Assembly (NCBI RefSeq): GCF_000163895.2
Contig: NC_016630.1
Coordinates: forward strand, 868,001-932,000
DNA length: 64,000 nt
Direction: 5' to 3'
Source of the DNA: Filifactor alocis ATCC 35896
GTDB taxonomy: Bacteria > Bacillota > Clostridia > Peptostreptococcales > Filifactoraceae
The stretch's first letter is position 1. Every line of letters begins with the position of its first letter. The position numbers and the translations under genes are program-made. Below are positions 9,149 through 17,305 of this stretch, piece by piece. The notes beneath the pieces were generated by a model. The model ran no database searches. It had not been told where the DNA came from and worked only from the letters and a program-made list of their open reading frames with translations.

Positions 9149-10270
9149 CTATTCTTTCTCTTCTTCATATTTTTGAAAGACAATCTCAAAAATTTCTTTC
9201 TCTGTATACTCTCTTCCGTACAATCGAACGGTCTCTCTTGGTTCTCCCGTTATATGCAATGAAACAGAATATTTTTTTCGGAAATATTTTTTGACACTTG
9301 CATGATTCCCAATCCATCGAGAAACTTGCCTCTTAGGGACCGTAACTTTTACAACCGTATCATCTTCCAACAATCGTCCGTAAAACATCAATTCTCTCTG
9401 TTCTTCTTCTTTTCTCCACAAATATTTTTCTTCCAAAAAATCTTGATAGACGGCAGAGTAGACCATCTCACCGAATGCCGGATGGAACGGCCCTGCCAAA
9501 ACGGAGCTACCATCCTGTATTTCCGTCGTCGCCTGCAATCCCATTCGAATCACAGGAATATCATGACAAGCAAAAAGAACCTTGCATTTTTTCGCCTGTT
9601 CCACCGCTTGTTCTAACGAAAGAGGCTGATACTTTCCCTCTTTCATCCATGTGGCAAGCTTCGTATCCTCTACCACCAAAGTCGGATAAATTCGTACCAT
9701 ATCCGGTTTGATGTTCACAAATTCATTTGCAGTAAACCAAATTGTTTCTTCACTGTCAAACGGAAGTCCGATCATCATCTGCAATCCCAGCTGAAACCCA
9801 TACTCCTGAATCAGTTTTGCACTACGATAGACACATGCCGCATCATGTCCTCGATTGCTCTCTTGCAACACTCTTTCATCCAAGGATTGGACTCCCAATT
9901 CTATCACTTGCACACCATATTGTTGCAACTCTTCCAATATCATCTCATCAATCGCATCCGGTCTTGTGGAAATACGAACGGACTTCACTTCTCCGCTCAA
10001 AATATATTGATGAGCCAGTTGCAACAGCTCTACTCTCCTTGCATCTGAAATTGCTGTAAAACTTCCGCCGAAAAATGCAATCTCATAAAAAGCATCCTCT
10101 CTTTTTTCTGATAAAAATTCTTCTATGGTAGCTTTTGCACGAGATACTGTCATTTCCTCTGTCATTCCCGTAATCTTTCTTTGATTACAAAACACACAGT
10201 CATTCGGACACCCTTTGTGAGGCACAAAAATCGGAATGGTAATTTTTTTCTTCCTATCATTTCCCGTCAT
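9149..10270 (-). CDS. ELP3-like radical SAM protein
   Basis: 373 residues. The [4Fe-4S]/SAM cluster motif is CPNDCVFC (C-x3-C-x2-C) near residue 20, followed by FFGGSFTAI and later IELGVQS and GLQMMIGLPF, typical of the COG1243/ELP3-like group found between rnc and smc in Clostridia. The C-terminal acetyltransferase domain of true Elp3 is absent, so annotation as elongator protein 3 would be wrong; a role in RNA modification is only inferred. It starts 11 nt after rnc with GGGGAAG as ribosome site, so the two are co-transcribed. Substrate unknown. Confidence 0.85.
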   Translation of the reverse strand: MTGNDRKKKITIPIFVPHKGCPNDCVFCNQRKITGMTEEMTVSRAKATIEEFLSEKREDAFYEIAFFGGSFTAISDARRVELLQLAHQYILSGEVKSVRISTRPDAIDEMILEELQQYGVQVIELGVQSLDERVLQESNRGHDAACVYRSAKLIQEYGFQLGLQMMIGLPFDSEETIWFTANEFVNIKPDMVRIYPTLVVEDTKLATWMKEGKYQPLSLEQAVEQAKKCKVLFACHDIPVIRMGLQATTEIQDGSSVLAGPFHPAFGEMVYSAVYQDFLEEKYLWRKEEEQRELMFYGRLLEDDTVVKVTVPKRQVSRWIGNHASVKKYFRKKYSVSLHITGEPRETVRLYGREYTEKEIFEIVFQKYEEEKE

Positions 10271-10281
10271 ATTTCTTCCCC

Positions 10282-10971
10282 TTAAGACAACATGAGTTGC
10301 AAGGCTTTTTTTGCCGCCTGTTTCTCTGCCTCTTTTTTGCTGTATCCTTCTCCTACTGCAACCTGTTTTTTGTCTACTAACAACTCTACCACAAATATTT
10401 TGCGATGATCCGGTCCCTTTTCTCCAATCACACGATATTCTATACTGCGATCCGGTTTTTGTTGCACAATTTCTTGCAGCCTTGTCTTATAGTCCTTGTC
10501 CATATCTCCCTTGGTTGCTCTCTTCATCACATCTTCCATAAATAAAAAAATAAATTTTGAGGCAGCTTTCATTCCCCCATCCAAATAAATCGCCGCTATC
10601 AAGGCTTCCACCATATCTGCCAAGATGGAATGTCTTGTTCTTCCACCTGTCATTTCTTCACCTTTTCCCATGTAGATGTAAGAGCCTGCATCCAATCTCT
10701 TCGCAACTAATTGCAAAGAATCTTCACATACAATCGATGCACGAATCTTTGACAATTCTCCCTCGGGAAGGTCTTTTCTCTTTTCGAACAGATAGGTGCT
10801 TACCACAACTCCTAAAATACTGTCTCCCAAAAACTCCAATCTCTCGTTCGGTCTCAAATTTTTGTTGCGATTTTCATTGATATAGGAAGTGTGGGTCAAC
10901 GCTTCTCGAAGTAACTTTTCATCTTGAAACGTATATCCAATTTTTTTTTGAAATTCTTTTAGTTCCTTCAA
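10282..10971 (-). CDS. rnc: Ribonuclease III
   Basis: 229 residues. Double-strand-specific endoribonuclease that processes rRNA precursors. The catalytic signature NERLEFLGDSILG is near residue 45 and a second acidic helix (ADMVEALIAAIYLDGG) near 115. The C-terminal dsRNA-binding domain ends with GYSKKEAEKQAAKKALQL. The start is a TTG with GGAG 10 nt upstream; the in-frame alternative ATGs in this leader run into an immediate TGA. The 5' leader contains a 12-bp inverted repeat (10993-11035) of the sort that could be an RNase III target. Its likely substrates, the 16S and 23S flanking stems, are visible at 56-58 kb and 52.6/56.0 kb in this window. Confidence 0.96.
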   Translation of the reverse strand: MKELKEFQKKIGYTFQDEKLLREALTHTSYINENRNKNLRPNERLEFLGDSILGVVVSTYLFEKRKDLPEGELSKIRASIVCEDSLQLVAKRLDAGSYIYMGKGEEMTGGRTRHSILADMVEALIAAIYLDGGMKAASKFIFLFMEDVMKRATKGDMDKDYKTRLQEIVQQKPDRSIEYRVIGEKGPDHRKIFVVELLVDKKQVAVGEGYSKKEAEKQAAKKALQLMLS

Positions 10972-10992
10972 CGCATCATCACTCCTTCTTTT

Positions 10993-11035
10993 CTTTGATA
11001 ATCACACAAATTCATCCTTTATATGATTATCAAAG
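10993..11035 (-). promoter_or_regulatory. Inverted repeat in the rnc leader
   Basis: Perfect 12-bp inverted repeat CTTTGATAATCA / TGATTATCAAAG with a 19-nt loop, 22-64 nt upstream of the rnc start. As RNA it would form a stem near the ribosome site; it could also be an operator. No T-run follows. Confidence 0.5.
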
Positions 11036-11110
11036 AGGGCTGTCATCAGCCATCCTATTTTATTACATCCAACTATTAGTACCGTCATTCAACAAACGGA
11101 CTCTCTTTTA

Positions 11111-11148
11111 TTTTGAAAAAAGGGAAACTCAAACAAGTTCCCCTTTTC
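11111..11148 (-). terminator. Intrinsic terminator after the CD1247-like gene
   Basis: Minus-strand hairpin AAAGGGGAAC / GTTTCCCTTT followed by a T-run, 37 nt beyond the stop codon at 11185. It closes the pepQ-efp-CD1247-like transcript. Confidence 0.75.
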
Positions 11149-11184
11149 CAAAATCCCATTCTTCCAAATTTCTGAAAGAACCTA

Positions 11185-11586
11185 TTACATTTCGTCCTCA
11201 GACTCTTCTACACTTTCAATCAACACTTCATCACATTCAGGGCAATGAATGGTCAATGCTTCATCTTCCAAATCTTCTCCGCTTACTTCCACTTCTGTTC
11301 CGCAATTCGGACAAGTCATTTCCAAATAATCATCGTCATCGTAGAATTCTTCGTCTTCATCAATATCATAAAAATCTACTTCCAAATCAGAAAGATCTTC
11401 ATCAATTGATTCCACGTATTCTTCAAGTTCGTCTTGATTATCTTTCAGTTCTACCAAAGCATCGGAAAGATCAGCTACTAAATCGATCAGTTCCAAAATA
11501 ATTTTTCCTTCTTTGGTTTCCTCTGAAATATCCAACCCATCACATAAACCTCTTAAATAAGCAGCTCTTTCGTTCAAATATTCCAT
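11185..11586 (-). CDS. CD1247-like small acidic zinc-ribbon protein
   Basis: 133 residues from the ATG at 11586 (MEYLNERAAYLRGLCDGL). This start is preferred over upstream in-frame codons because AAGGAG lies 7-8 nt before it and the family begins this way. A helical N-terminus (to about 60) is followed by an Asp/Glu stretch (EDEEFYDDDDYLE) and a zinc ribbon CPNCG...CPEC, then an acidic tail. Proteins with this N-terminus sit next to efp in many Clostridia; function unknown. 73 nt separate it from efp, and a terminator follows. Zinc binding is inferred from the two CxxC pairs. Confidence 0.8.
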   Translation of the reverse strand: MEYLNERAAYLRGLCDGLDISEETKEGKIILELIDLVADLSDALVELKDNQDELEEYVESIDEDLSDLEVDFYDIDEDEEFYDDDDYLEMTCPNCGTEVEVSGEDLEDEALTIHCPECDEVLIESVEESEDEM

Positions 11587-11659
11587 GCTCATCTCTCCTT
11601 TATTGATTATATTGTAAAAATGGATCATCCATTTCATACCTACTTAATAAGATACCCAA

Positions 11660-12217
11660 TTATACGCGAGATAAATATTCTCCTGTACGAGTATCAATTT
11701 TAATTTTATCGCCTTCGTTGATAAACATCGGCACTTGAATTGTTGCACCTGTCTCTACGACAGCATTTTTTGTTACATTGGTAGCAGTGTTTCCTTTTAC
11801 CCCCGGTTCTGTCTCTGTAACAGTCAACTCTACAAAGTTTGGAGCCTCTACTTGGAATGCAGTTCCTTTGTAGAACCGAATCACTACCCTGTCATTTTCT
11901 TTCAAGAAACGAATTGCATCTTCTACTTGCTCATAGTTCAAAGGAACTTGATCATATGTTTCACTATCCATGAAATAGTACATTTCACCATCATTGTATA
12001 GATATTCCATTTCTTTTGTTTCAATCGGTGCAGGTGGATATTTATCATTTGGGTTGAATGTTTCTTCCCTTAATACACCTGTTACCAAGTTTCTGTACTT
12101 TGTACGAACGAACGCAGCACCTTTTCCAGGTTTTACGTGTTGGAAATCTACAATCAAGTATGGTTGTCCGTCCATTTCAAATGTAATCCCTTTTCTAAAT
12201 TCTCCCGCTGAAATCAT
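11660..12217 (-). CDS. efp: Translation elongation factor P
   Basis: 185 residues, standard three-domain EF-P that relieves ribosome stalling at proline runs. N-terminal KOW-like domain with the loop KPGKGAAFVRTKYRNL, whose Lys near residue 32 is the tip that enters the peptidyl-transferase centre. The C-terminus ends GDKIKIDTRTGEYLSRV as usual. The ribosome site GAGG precedes the ATG. It lies 15 nt downstream of the aminopeptidase gene, so they form one transcript. No EF-P modification gene is seen nearby. Confidence 0.97.
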   Translation of the reverse strand: MISAGEFRKGITFEMDGQPYLIVDFQHVKPGKGAAFVRTKYRNLVTGVLREETFNPNDKYPPAPIETKEMEYLYNDGEMYYFMDSETYDQVPLNYEQVEDAIRFLKENDRVVIRFYKGTAFQVEAPNFVELTVTETEPGVKGNTATNVTKNAVVETGATIQVPMFINEGDKIKIDTRTGEYLSRV

Positions 12218-12232
12218 TTTTTCAATCCTCCA

Positions 12233-13294
12233 TTATTTTATTTCAATAAACTCTTTCGTTGATCTGGATATCAAGTCATATCCGTCTTTTGTTACCAAAA
12301 CAGTATCTTCTATTCTCACTCCTCCAAAATCAGGAAGGTAGATACCCGGTTCATCCGTCACAACCATATTTTCTTCCAAAACAAATTCAGAAGTCCCGTT
12401 CAACACCGGTAGCTCATGAATCTCAAGACCTACTCCATGACCTAAACCATGTCCATAGAACTCGCCGTATCCATATCCTCCGATAATTTTACGAGAAAGA
12501 GCATCAATCTCTTTGCAACGCGCTCCCGGCTTGATTGCTTCCAATACTTTCAACTGTGTTTCCAAGACAATGTTGTACAGTTCTTTTTGACGCTCATCTG
12601 CAGTTCCCACCACAAAAGTTCTTGTCATATCAGAGCAATATCCATTATACATACAACCAAAATCCAATGTCAACATATCATTTTTTTCGATTACCTTATC
12701 ACTTGCAACCCCATGTGGCATAGAAGAACGAATTCCTGATGCTACAATTGTAGTAAAAGACAATCCGCTTGCTCCCTGCTTTCTCATAAAGAACTCCAAC
12801 TCCAACGCAAGTTCTTTCTCTGTCATTCCCGGTTTCACAATATCCAATACATGAAGGAATCCCTTATCTGCGATAGCGGCAGCTTGTCTCAAATTAACAA
12901 TTTCTTCCTCATCCTTTATAGCACGCAACACTGTGATTGTATTTTTTAAGGGAACCAATCTCTCTTCCAAAATCGCCGATTTCAATGCATTGTATTCAGA
13001 AACACTCATATATTGGTCTTCATACGCCAATGTTCCAACAACCAACTCTTTCAGGTGATCCATCGTATTTTTCTTCGCTGAAACCTCTTTGATGGTATAG
13101 CCTACACATTGTTGAGATACTTGCTTGGTGTATCTGAAATCTGCAAAAAAGTACAATGCATCCTCTGTAATCAAAGCAGAGCCGGTTGAACCTGTAAATC
13201 CGCTGTAATAGTAGATGTCCTCCGGTTTTGTCACCCACGTTGCGGAAATGTTGTTCTTTCCCATATATTCTCTTAATATCTCAATTCGCTTCAA
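12233..13294 (-). CDS. Xaa-Pro peptidase (aminopeptidase P / PepQ family)
   Basis: 353 residues. Creatinase-type N-terminal domain (to about 125) plus pita-bread metallopeptidase domain. The dinuclear-metal ligands are recognisable: LTLDFGCMYNGYCSDMTRTF (two Asp), GHGLGHGVGLEIHELP (His), VVTDEPGIYLPDFGG (Glu) and GVRIEDTV (Glu). It cleaves peptides at a proline bond, in the cytoplasm. Start is a TTG five nt after GGAGG. It heads the operon with efp and the CD1247-like gene, a common clostridial arrangement. Dipeptidase versus aminopeptidase specificity cannot be told from sequence. Confidence 0.93.
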   Translation of the reverse strand: MKRIEILREYMGKNNISATWVTKPEDIYYYSGFTGSTGSALITEDALYFFADFRYTKQVSQQCVGYTIKEVSAKKNTMDHLKELVVGTLAYEDQYMSVSEYNALKSAILEERLVPLKNTITVLRAIKDEEEIVNLRQAAAIADKGFLHVLDIVKPGMTEKELALELEFFMRKQGASGLSFTTIVASGIRSSMPHGVASDKVIEKNDMLTLDFGCMYNGYCSDMTRTFVVGTADERQKELYNIVLETQLKVLEAIKPGARCKEIDALSRKIIGGYGYGEFYGHGLGHGVGLEIHELPVLNGTSEFVLEENMVVTDEPGIYLPDFGGVRIEDTVLVTKDGYDLISRSTKEFIEIK

Positions 13295-13470
13295 TTCGTC
13301 CTCCTTCTATCATGATAACTACAGTACAAAAAATTGTCCATAGCATCAATTCTCATTTTATTTCATTTTTTGCAAGACAAGCCCATTGTCATATAATATT
13401 TTTATATAAAACACGTTTCCAACGAAATAGACCTAATCTCCAAAAATTCATATCAAATTATTCCCTACTT

Positions 13471-13476
13471 ATTATA
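13471..13476 (-). promoter_or_regulatory. Extended -10 promoter for the pepQ-like/efp operon
   Basis: Minus-strand TGATATAAT, an extended -10 (TGN-TATAAT), about 177 nt upstream of the TTG start. No good -35 is present. Confidence 0.4.
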
Positions 13477-13767
13477 TCATATTTTTTCTCAAAAATAACC
13501 CCTGTTTTGGAAGATAGAATATAAAAATAAATAGTTTTGTCATTCTCTCAAAATCACTATCACACATCAAAATAATACAAAAGCAAAATATCAAAAGAAC
13601 GATCAACTGCCATCTTTCATACTTTGTACCATACTTCTTCTGATAGAATCACTCTGCTGACAGTTTCATCAGTATCTTATTCTTTTTGTTACAATTACGG
13701 TAACTTTTTTTCGACTTGAATATTTACTTTAAACATTTACAAAAAAGAAAGCAAAAAAACCAAAGAT
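13477..13767. other. Spacer between the pepQ-like operon and the module array
   Basis: About 290 bp, AT-rich, no open frame with a ribosome site. Nothing recognised apart from the array terminator that follows. Confidence 0.4.
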
Positions 13768-13807
13768 AAAAAAACTGTAAGTCGGAGCGTTTTGCTCTTA
13801 TAACTAC
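13768..13807 (-). terminator. Terminator at the end of the module array
   Basis: Minus-strand GTAGTTATAAGAGC / GCTCCGACTTAC imperfect stem followed by a T-run (TTTTTTT). A second, diverged copy lies inside the array at 17212-17252 (GAGCAAAACTCTC), which suggests that modules were added in front of older array ends. Confidence 0.6.
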
Positions 13808-13813
13808 ACTCTT

Positions 13814-14089
13814 CTAATAATTCCATGGATGAAATCCATTCTTGGAAAAATCATAAACTACCCACAATATAAAAATTAAATAGTACAAAACAGGATTGGA
13901 TAAAAACAATCTTATTCTATTTTTAGTAGAATCTATATGCTTACATATATATATCCATGCCAGTATTAAACCTATTATTGGTCCTCCAAAATAACCAAAA
14001 TAACTCGTTTCACAAAAAAAACTCAAGCAAAATCCTATTATTGCAAAAGGAATTGCTATTAAAATTGAAATCATGTATATGTCATCCAT
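13814..14089 (-). CDS. Small three-TM membrane protein, putative immunity protein (module 7)
   Basis: 91 residues with three hydrophobic segments (about 5-23, 28-48, 62-82). The second TM and loop carry the array signature GPIIGLILAWIYICKHIDST followed by KNRIRLFLSNPVLYYL; the protein ends NGFHPWNY. It is nearly identical to the 18142-18417 protein through the middle but differs at the N-terminus and tail. It is the last gene of the array, 26 nt after a lipase-gene 3' remnant (14116-14193). No outside family recognised; an immunity role is inferred from position. Confidence 0.65.
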   Translation of the reverse strand: MDDIYMISILIAIPFAIIGFCLSFFCETSYFGYFGGPIIGLILAWIYICKHIDSTKNRIRLFLSNPVLYYLIFILWVVYDFSKNGFHPWNY

Positions 14090-14115
14090 CTTACTTCCCT
14101 CTTCATTCGTTTTTT

Positions 14116-14193
14116 TTATTTTTTCTTCGTAATCAAATGCTTGCTGTCATTAGCTATTATCCAATAGCCTGCAAGTGTATGGGTATCAACCAT
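14116..14193 (-). pseudogene. Lipase-gene 3' remnant (module 7)
   Basis: In-frame remnant of the extreme C-terminus of the 18431-23905 protein: MVDTHTLAGYWIIANDSK then HLITKKK and stop. Two changes (P to L, S to G) hit the motif around the presumed catalytic His. The ATG corresponds to an internal Met of the parent and lacks a good ribosome site, so translation is doubtful. Confidence 0.7.
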
Positions 14194-14208
14194 CCCACCT
14201 TATGTACA

Positions 14209-14239
14209 GCAGTATACGAATTATTTATCCGTATATTGC
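14209..14239 (-). repeat. Array hairpin (module 7)
   Basis: Imperfect inverted repeat GCAGTATACG / CGTATATTGC with a 10- to 11-nt loop, just upstream of the remnant on the minus strand. Equivalent hairpins precede every short remnant in the array. Confidence 0.65.
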
Positions 14240-14336
14240 CGATTATTAATTGTACTCTTCTAATAATTCCACGGATGGAATCCATTTTCAGTAACTTCTG
14301 TATCAAACAATAATCACTAAGGCAAATGCATTCAAC
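14240..14336 (-). pseudogene. 3' remnant of a membrane immunity-like gene
   Basis: Reads on the minus strand as ...ENGFHPWNY and stop, the tail shared by the 91-98-residue membrane proteins. It lies beyond the stop of the 14337-14612 gene, so the gene here seems to be a recombinant whose original end was left behind. Confidence 0.55.
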
Positions 14337-14612
14337 CTACCGTATGAAGTCAAAGTACAGAATTAATAATGTTGCTAATATCGTATAATAAAGAACAGGA
14401 TTAAATAAAAATATGACAAAACTATCATTTTTTATATTTTTTGATATATATATCCAAGATATAATTAAACCCAAGATTGGAGCTATCAAAAATTTATACA
14501 TATCGAAATCATTGTCTGTAAATAAACACCCCATTGTAAATACAAAAGATACTGTTGCAAAACTTACAGAGATAAAAGTTGATATGAAATATATTTTATG
14601 CTTTTTATTCAT
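14337..14612 (-). CDS. Small three-TM membrane protein, putative immunity protein (module 6)
   Basis: 91 residues with three hydrophobic segments. It keeps the family core in diverged form (APILGLIISWIYISKNIKND, FLFNPVLYYTIL) but ends LYFDFIR without the NGFHPWNY tail, which survives as non-coding remnant just downstream. GGGGAG overlaps the end of the preceding lipase remnant and lies about 7 nt before the ATG, so gene and remnant are tightly joined. Function inferred from position only. Confidence 0.62.
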   Translation of the reverse strand: MNKKHKIYFISTFISVSFATVSFVFTMGCLFTDNDFDMYKFLIAPILGLIISWIYISKNIKNDSFVIFLFNPVLYYTILATLLILYFDFIR

Positions 14613-14616
14613 ATCG

Positions 14617-14700
14617 CTACTCCCCTCTCACTTTAGTGATTAAGTGCTTACTATCATTAGCTATTATCCAATAACTTGCAGGGGTATGGGTATCATCCAT
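14617..14700 (-). pseudogene. Lipase-gene 3' remnant (module 6)
   Basis: Short in-frame remnant MDDTHTPASYWIIANDSKHL, then ITKVRGE and stop, with an altered tail. The stop lies 5 nt before the ATG of the membrane protein. Confidence 0.72.
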
Positions 14701-14714
14701 TCCACCTTATGTAC

Positions 14715-14746
14715 GGCAATATACGAATCACTATCCGTATACTGCC
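14715..14746 (-). repeat. Array hairpin (module 6)
   Basis: Inverted repeat GGCAATATACG / CGTATACTGCC with a 10-nt loop; no T-run follows. Confidence 0.7.
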
Positions 14747-14765
14747 GATTATTAACTACACTCTG

Positions 14766-15062
14766 CTAATAATTCCATGGATGAAATCCATTTTTAGCAA
14801 CTTCTATATACAATAATGTCAATATTACTATAAGAAAAATTAAATAGTACAAAACTGGATTTAATAAAAACAATTTTATTCTATTTTTAGTAGAATCTAT
14901 ATGCTTATATATATATATCCAGGCTATTATTAATCCTATAATTGGTCCTATAAGAAAACAAAATGCACCATAAACACTCCAAAAAGTTACGATACCTAAC
15001 AAAAAACCTATTGCTGCACAAAGAACGGATATTAAAATTGATTTCAAATATACTACTGACAT
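14766..15062 (-). CDS. Small three-TM membrane protein, putative immunity protein (module 5)
   Basis: 98 residues. TM1 (about 8-26) is unlike its paralogues; TM2 and loop are the signature GPIIGLIIAWIYIYKHIDST; TM3 precedes VAKNGFHPWNY. GGAGG lies 7-8 nt before the ATG. The lipase remnant at 15080-15166 directly precedes it. Divergence is concentrated in the first 40 residues and TM3, as expected for a specificity-determining part; this is inference. Confidence 0.65.
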   Translation of the reverse strand: MSVVYLKSILISVLCAAIGFLLGIVTFWSVYGAFCFLIGPIIGLIIAWIYIYKHIDSTKNRIKLFLLNPVLYYLIFLIVILTLLYIEVAKNGFHPWNY

Positions 15063-15079
15063 GCTATTTCCTCCATGAA

Positions 15080-15166
15080 TTATTTTGTTTTTCTTTTCTT
15101 TGTAATCAATCCTTTACTGTCATTAACTATTATCCAATAACTTGCAGGTGTGTGGGTATCAACCAT
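15080..15166 (-). pseudogene. Lipase-gene 3' remnant (module 5)
   Basis: Reads MVDTHTPASYWIIVNDSKGL, then ITKKRKTK and stop. The His motif is intact; the tail differs from that of the full gene. Confidence 0.72.
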
Positions 15167-15181
15167 TCCATCTTATGTACA

Positions 15182-15211
15182 GCAATATACGAATTGTTGT
15201 CCGTATATTGC
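15182..15211 (-). repeat. Array hairpin (module 5)
   Basis: Inverted repeat GCAATATACG / CGTATATTGC with a 10-nt loop, upstream of the remnant on the minus strand. Confidence 0.7.
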
Positions 15212-15231
15212 CGATTATTAACCATACTCTT

Positions 15232-15516
15232 CTAATAATTCCATGGATGGAATCCATTTTTAGCAGCATCTATACACCACCATAACAAGGCTACTGAAAC
15301 AAAAATCCAAAAGTAAAAAATCGGATTTAACAAAAATAACTTTATTCTGTCTTTTTTAGAATGCACATACTCATATATATATATCCACGATATAATAAAT
15401 CCTATGATTGGAGCAATTAAAATTACAAGAGCATTGTCAATATTAAAAAAACACCATCCCCCTAACAGGACAGGAATACTGCTTATTAGAACGGATTTTA
15501 AATATATTTTTATCAT
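15232..15516 (-). CDS. Small three-TM membrane protein, putative immunity protein (module 4)
   Basis: 94 residues. Signature APIIGFIISWIYIYEYVHSK in TM2/loop, NPIFYF before TM3, tail AAKNGFHPWNY. It follows the long orphan lipase tip (15529-16376) by 12 nt, so it is the presumed partner of that tip variant. It is the most diverged of the short paralogues in its loop (EYVHSKKD instead of KHIDSTKN), matching the diverged tip upstream. Ribosome site AAGGGAAG. Confidence 0.66.
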   Translation of the reverse strand: MIKIYLKSVLISSIPVLLGGWCFFNIDNALVILIAPIIGFIISWIYIYEYVHSKKDRIKLFLLNPIFYFWIFVSVALLWWCIDAAKNGFHPWNY

Positions 15517-15528
15517 AATACTTCCCTT

Positions 15529-16376
15529 CTACTTAGTTTCTTTTTTTGTAATTAACCCTTTACTATCATTTGCTATTATCCAATAACTTGCAGGTGTGTG
15601 GGTATCAACCATTCCACCCAGATTGAAAAATGCCGGTATTCCTCCTTGTGAGTCTGCACCTGAATGTAAAAAATTTTCTCTTGCTATATAGTATTTCGGT
15701 GCAACATAAAATCCTAAATCAGCGACAATATTTTTAAATTTATACTCTCCGACACCACGCTTGTCATACTTACCCGGCTTCTCTTGTCCATAGATATGCT
15801 GCTCTCTGGCAGTAACATCGCTTAATATCATCATTACTGTTGCTCCGTTCTGTTTGACTCCCATTTTATATACCGTCTTTTTGGATGGTTGATTTGGTTT
15901 TGGGCGTTGTATTATTTTTTCTGCTTTTACTATTTGTAATTCGGTAAAGCGATTGATTCTGTTTCCGTATTTCTGTTTTTGTTTTTCATAAGCTTGTCTT
16001 ACTTGTTCTTCTGTGTCATATTCTTGTTTGTAAACATAAGTTTGATCTTTTTGTGTCGGTTTTTTGTATATTTCTTCTCTTGAGGGGATTACTCTGCCGA
16101 ATTCTGTTACGGTATCTTGTTGTTTTCCGTTGGAGTTATAGTTACCCTTTTGAAATAGATATTCCCATGTCTCTTTCTTTTCTTTTTTTGTGTAGGTTTT
16201 CTTACCGTCATATTCATAATTATCTTTTATACTCACTGCATAGGTTTTGCCATATCTTTTGAATCCCCATTTGGATAGCGGAAGACACGGTACAAGGTCA
16301 TCTTTGTTTACAATATTGTAGACGGTGCTTGCCGTTGCTTTGCCTGTTGTTGTGTTCGGTGTTGCAAAGGTGTGTT
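15529..16376 (-). pseudogene. Orphan C-terminal tip of the SLH-lipase gene (module 4)
   Basis: An about 280-codon second copy of the 3' end of the 18431-23905 gene, starting inside TFATPNTTTGKATA (past the nucleophile Ser) and running to the stop. The frame is open from a TAA just upstream, but it has no start codon before an internal GTG at 16236 and no N-terminal signal, so it looks like a silent cassette. It is almost identical to the parent up to HIYGQEKPG, then differs sharply for about 20 residues (KYDKRGVGEYKFKNIVADL here, GREMRGKDEDTYYRAQI in the parent) and again at YYIARENFL versus YAKAKRNFI, before a common end. Possibly translated from the GTG (235 residues), which I doubt. Confidence 0.8.
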
Positions 16377-16388
16377 GTTAAAACGGTT

Positions 16389-17012
16389 TTACTTTTTAGC
16401 AGGTGGATTCGCTTCACTGCTATTTTGTTCTGCTTCACTATCACTCTGTTCTGCTTTACTATCATTTTGGTCATTAATTGTAAGTAATGTTACCGAATTG
16501 TATATCAGCAGAACGATACCGGCTATAATTGTATAAAAACCGCTTAAATAATCGTAGTCAGGCTCTATCATAATCACACTGTCCGCCAAAATATAATTAT
16601 AACCATCTACTTTAACTGTATTATTATGAGAGATACGAGTACCAGGCAATGCAAATACCTTTAGCTGTACTATACCGCGTATTCTTGCAACAGGGGATAA
16701 TTTACAGCTTTTTTTCGGTACTGCATAATTATCATTCTCCAAAAAGGCTGTCTTGTGTATATAATAATATTCTTTATCTGATTTTTTATACGTCCAAGCA
16801 CTAAAAATATTGCCTGAATATATATCATATTTATCAGGATATTTCTCTATTTTTATATTTTGGTGAAAAGACAAAAGCAACAAAATAATAAAAAATGCAT
16901 AAAGAACCCCGTTAAATCTCACGATACGCTTTTTCAATTTCTCATCTGCTTTTGTATAACAATGCACTGCCAATGAAATAAGCACTACAGTAACTAATGC
17001 TACCAATGCCAT
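16389..17012 (-). CDS. Larger membrane protein, putative immunity protein (module 3)
   Basis: 207 residues. Two TMs at the N-terminus (1-18 and 31-50, separated by ADEKLKKRIVRFNG), a presumably exposed domain (about 52-160: TYKKSDKEYYYIHK ... VDGYNYILADSVIM), a third TM (about 163-182) and a hydrophilic tail with short NDSKAEQ-type repeats ending ANPPAKK. The first 55 residues and the tail are almost identical to the 215-residue paralogue at 17306-17953, while the exposed domain differs. It follows a lipase remnant (17035-17118). GGAAGGAG precedes the ATG. No outside family recognised. Confidence 0.68.
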   Translation of the reverse strand: MALVALVTVVLISLAVHCYTKADEKLKKRIVRFNGVLYAFFIILLLLSFHQNIKIEKYPDKYDIYSGNIFSAWTYKKSDKEYYYIHKTAFLENDNYAVPKKSCKLSPVARIRGIVQLKVFALPGTRISHNNTVKVDGYNYILADSVIMIEPDYDYLSGFYTIIAGIVLLIYNSVTLLTINDQNDSKAEQSDSEAEQNSSEANPPAKK

Positions 17013-17034
17013 ATAATTCTCCTTCCTCTCTTAT

Positions 17035-17118
17035 TTATTTATTTTCTTTTTTTGTAATTAACCCTTTACTGTCATTTGCTATTATCCAATAACTTGCAGG
17101 TGCATGTGTATCAACCAT
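17035..17118 (-). pseudogene. Lipase-gene 3' remnant (module 3)
   Basis: Reads MVDTHAPASYWIIANDSKGL, then ITKKENK and stop; the ending is identical to that of the intact gene. Confidence 0.74.
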
Positions 17119-17132
17119 CCCACCTTATGTAC

Positions 17133-17164
17133 GGCAATATACGGATCACTATCCGTATATTGCC
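17133..17164 (-). repeat. Array hairpin (module 3), perfect 14-bp inverted repeat
   Basis: GGCAATATACGGAT / ATCCGTATATTGCC with a 4-nt loop, the most perfect copy of the array hairpin. No T-run follows, so it is not a standard terminator. Confidence 0.75.
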
Positions 17165-17211
17165 GATTATTAACTACACTCTTTGCTTGAACAATAGGAA
17201 ATTTCTGCCAA

Positions 17212-17252
17212 AAAACTGTAAGTCAGAGAGTTTTGCTCTTATAACTACACTC
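17212..17252 (-). terminator. Internal copy of the array terminator
   Basis: Diverged duplicate of 13768-13807 (GAGCAAAACTCTC core, then a TTTTTT run), between the 17306-17953 gene and the module 3 hairpin. Confidence 0.45.
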
Positions 17253-17305
17253 ACTGTAAATCAGACATTTGTAAACTTATAACAATATTATCCGTTAAAA
17301 CGGTT

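Noticed and set aside
15529..16236. A normal 235-residue protein starting at GTG 16236
   Set aside because: The homology to the lipase gene continues upstream of the GTG and there is no ribosome site; it is better read as an orphan 3' fragment.
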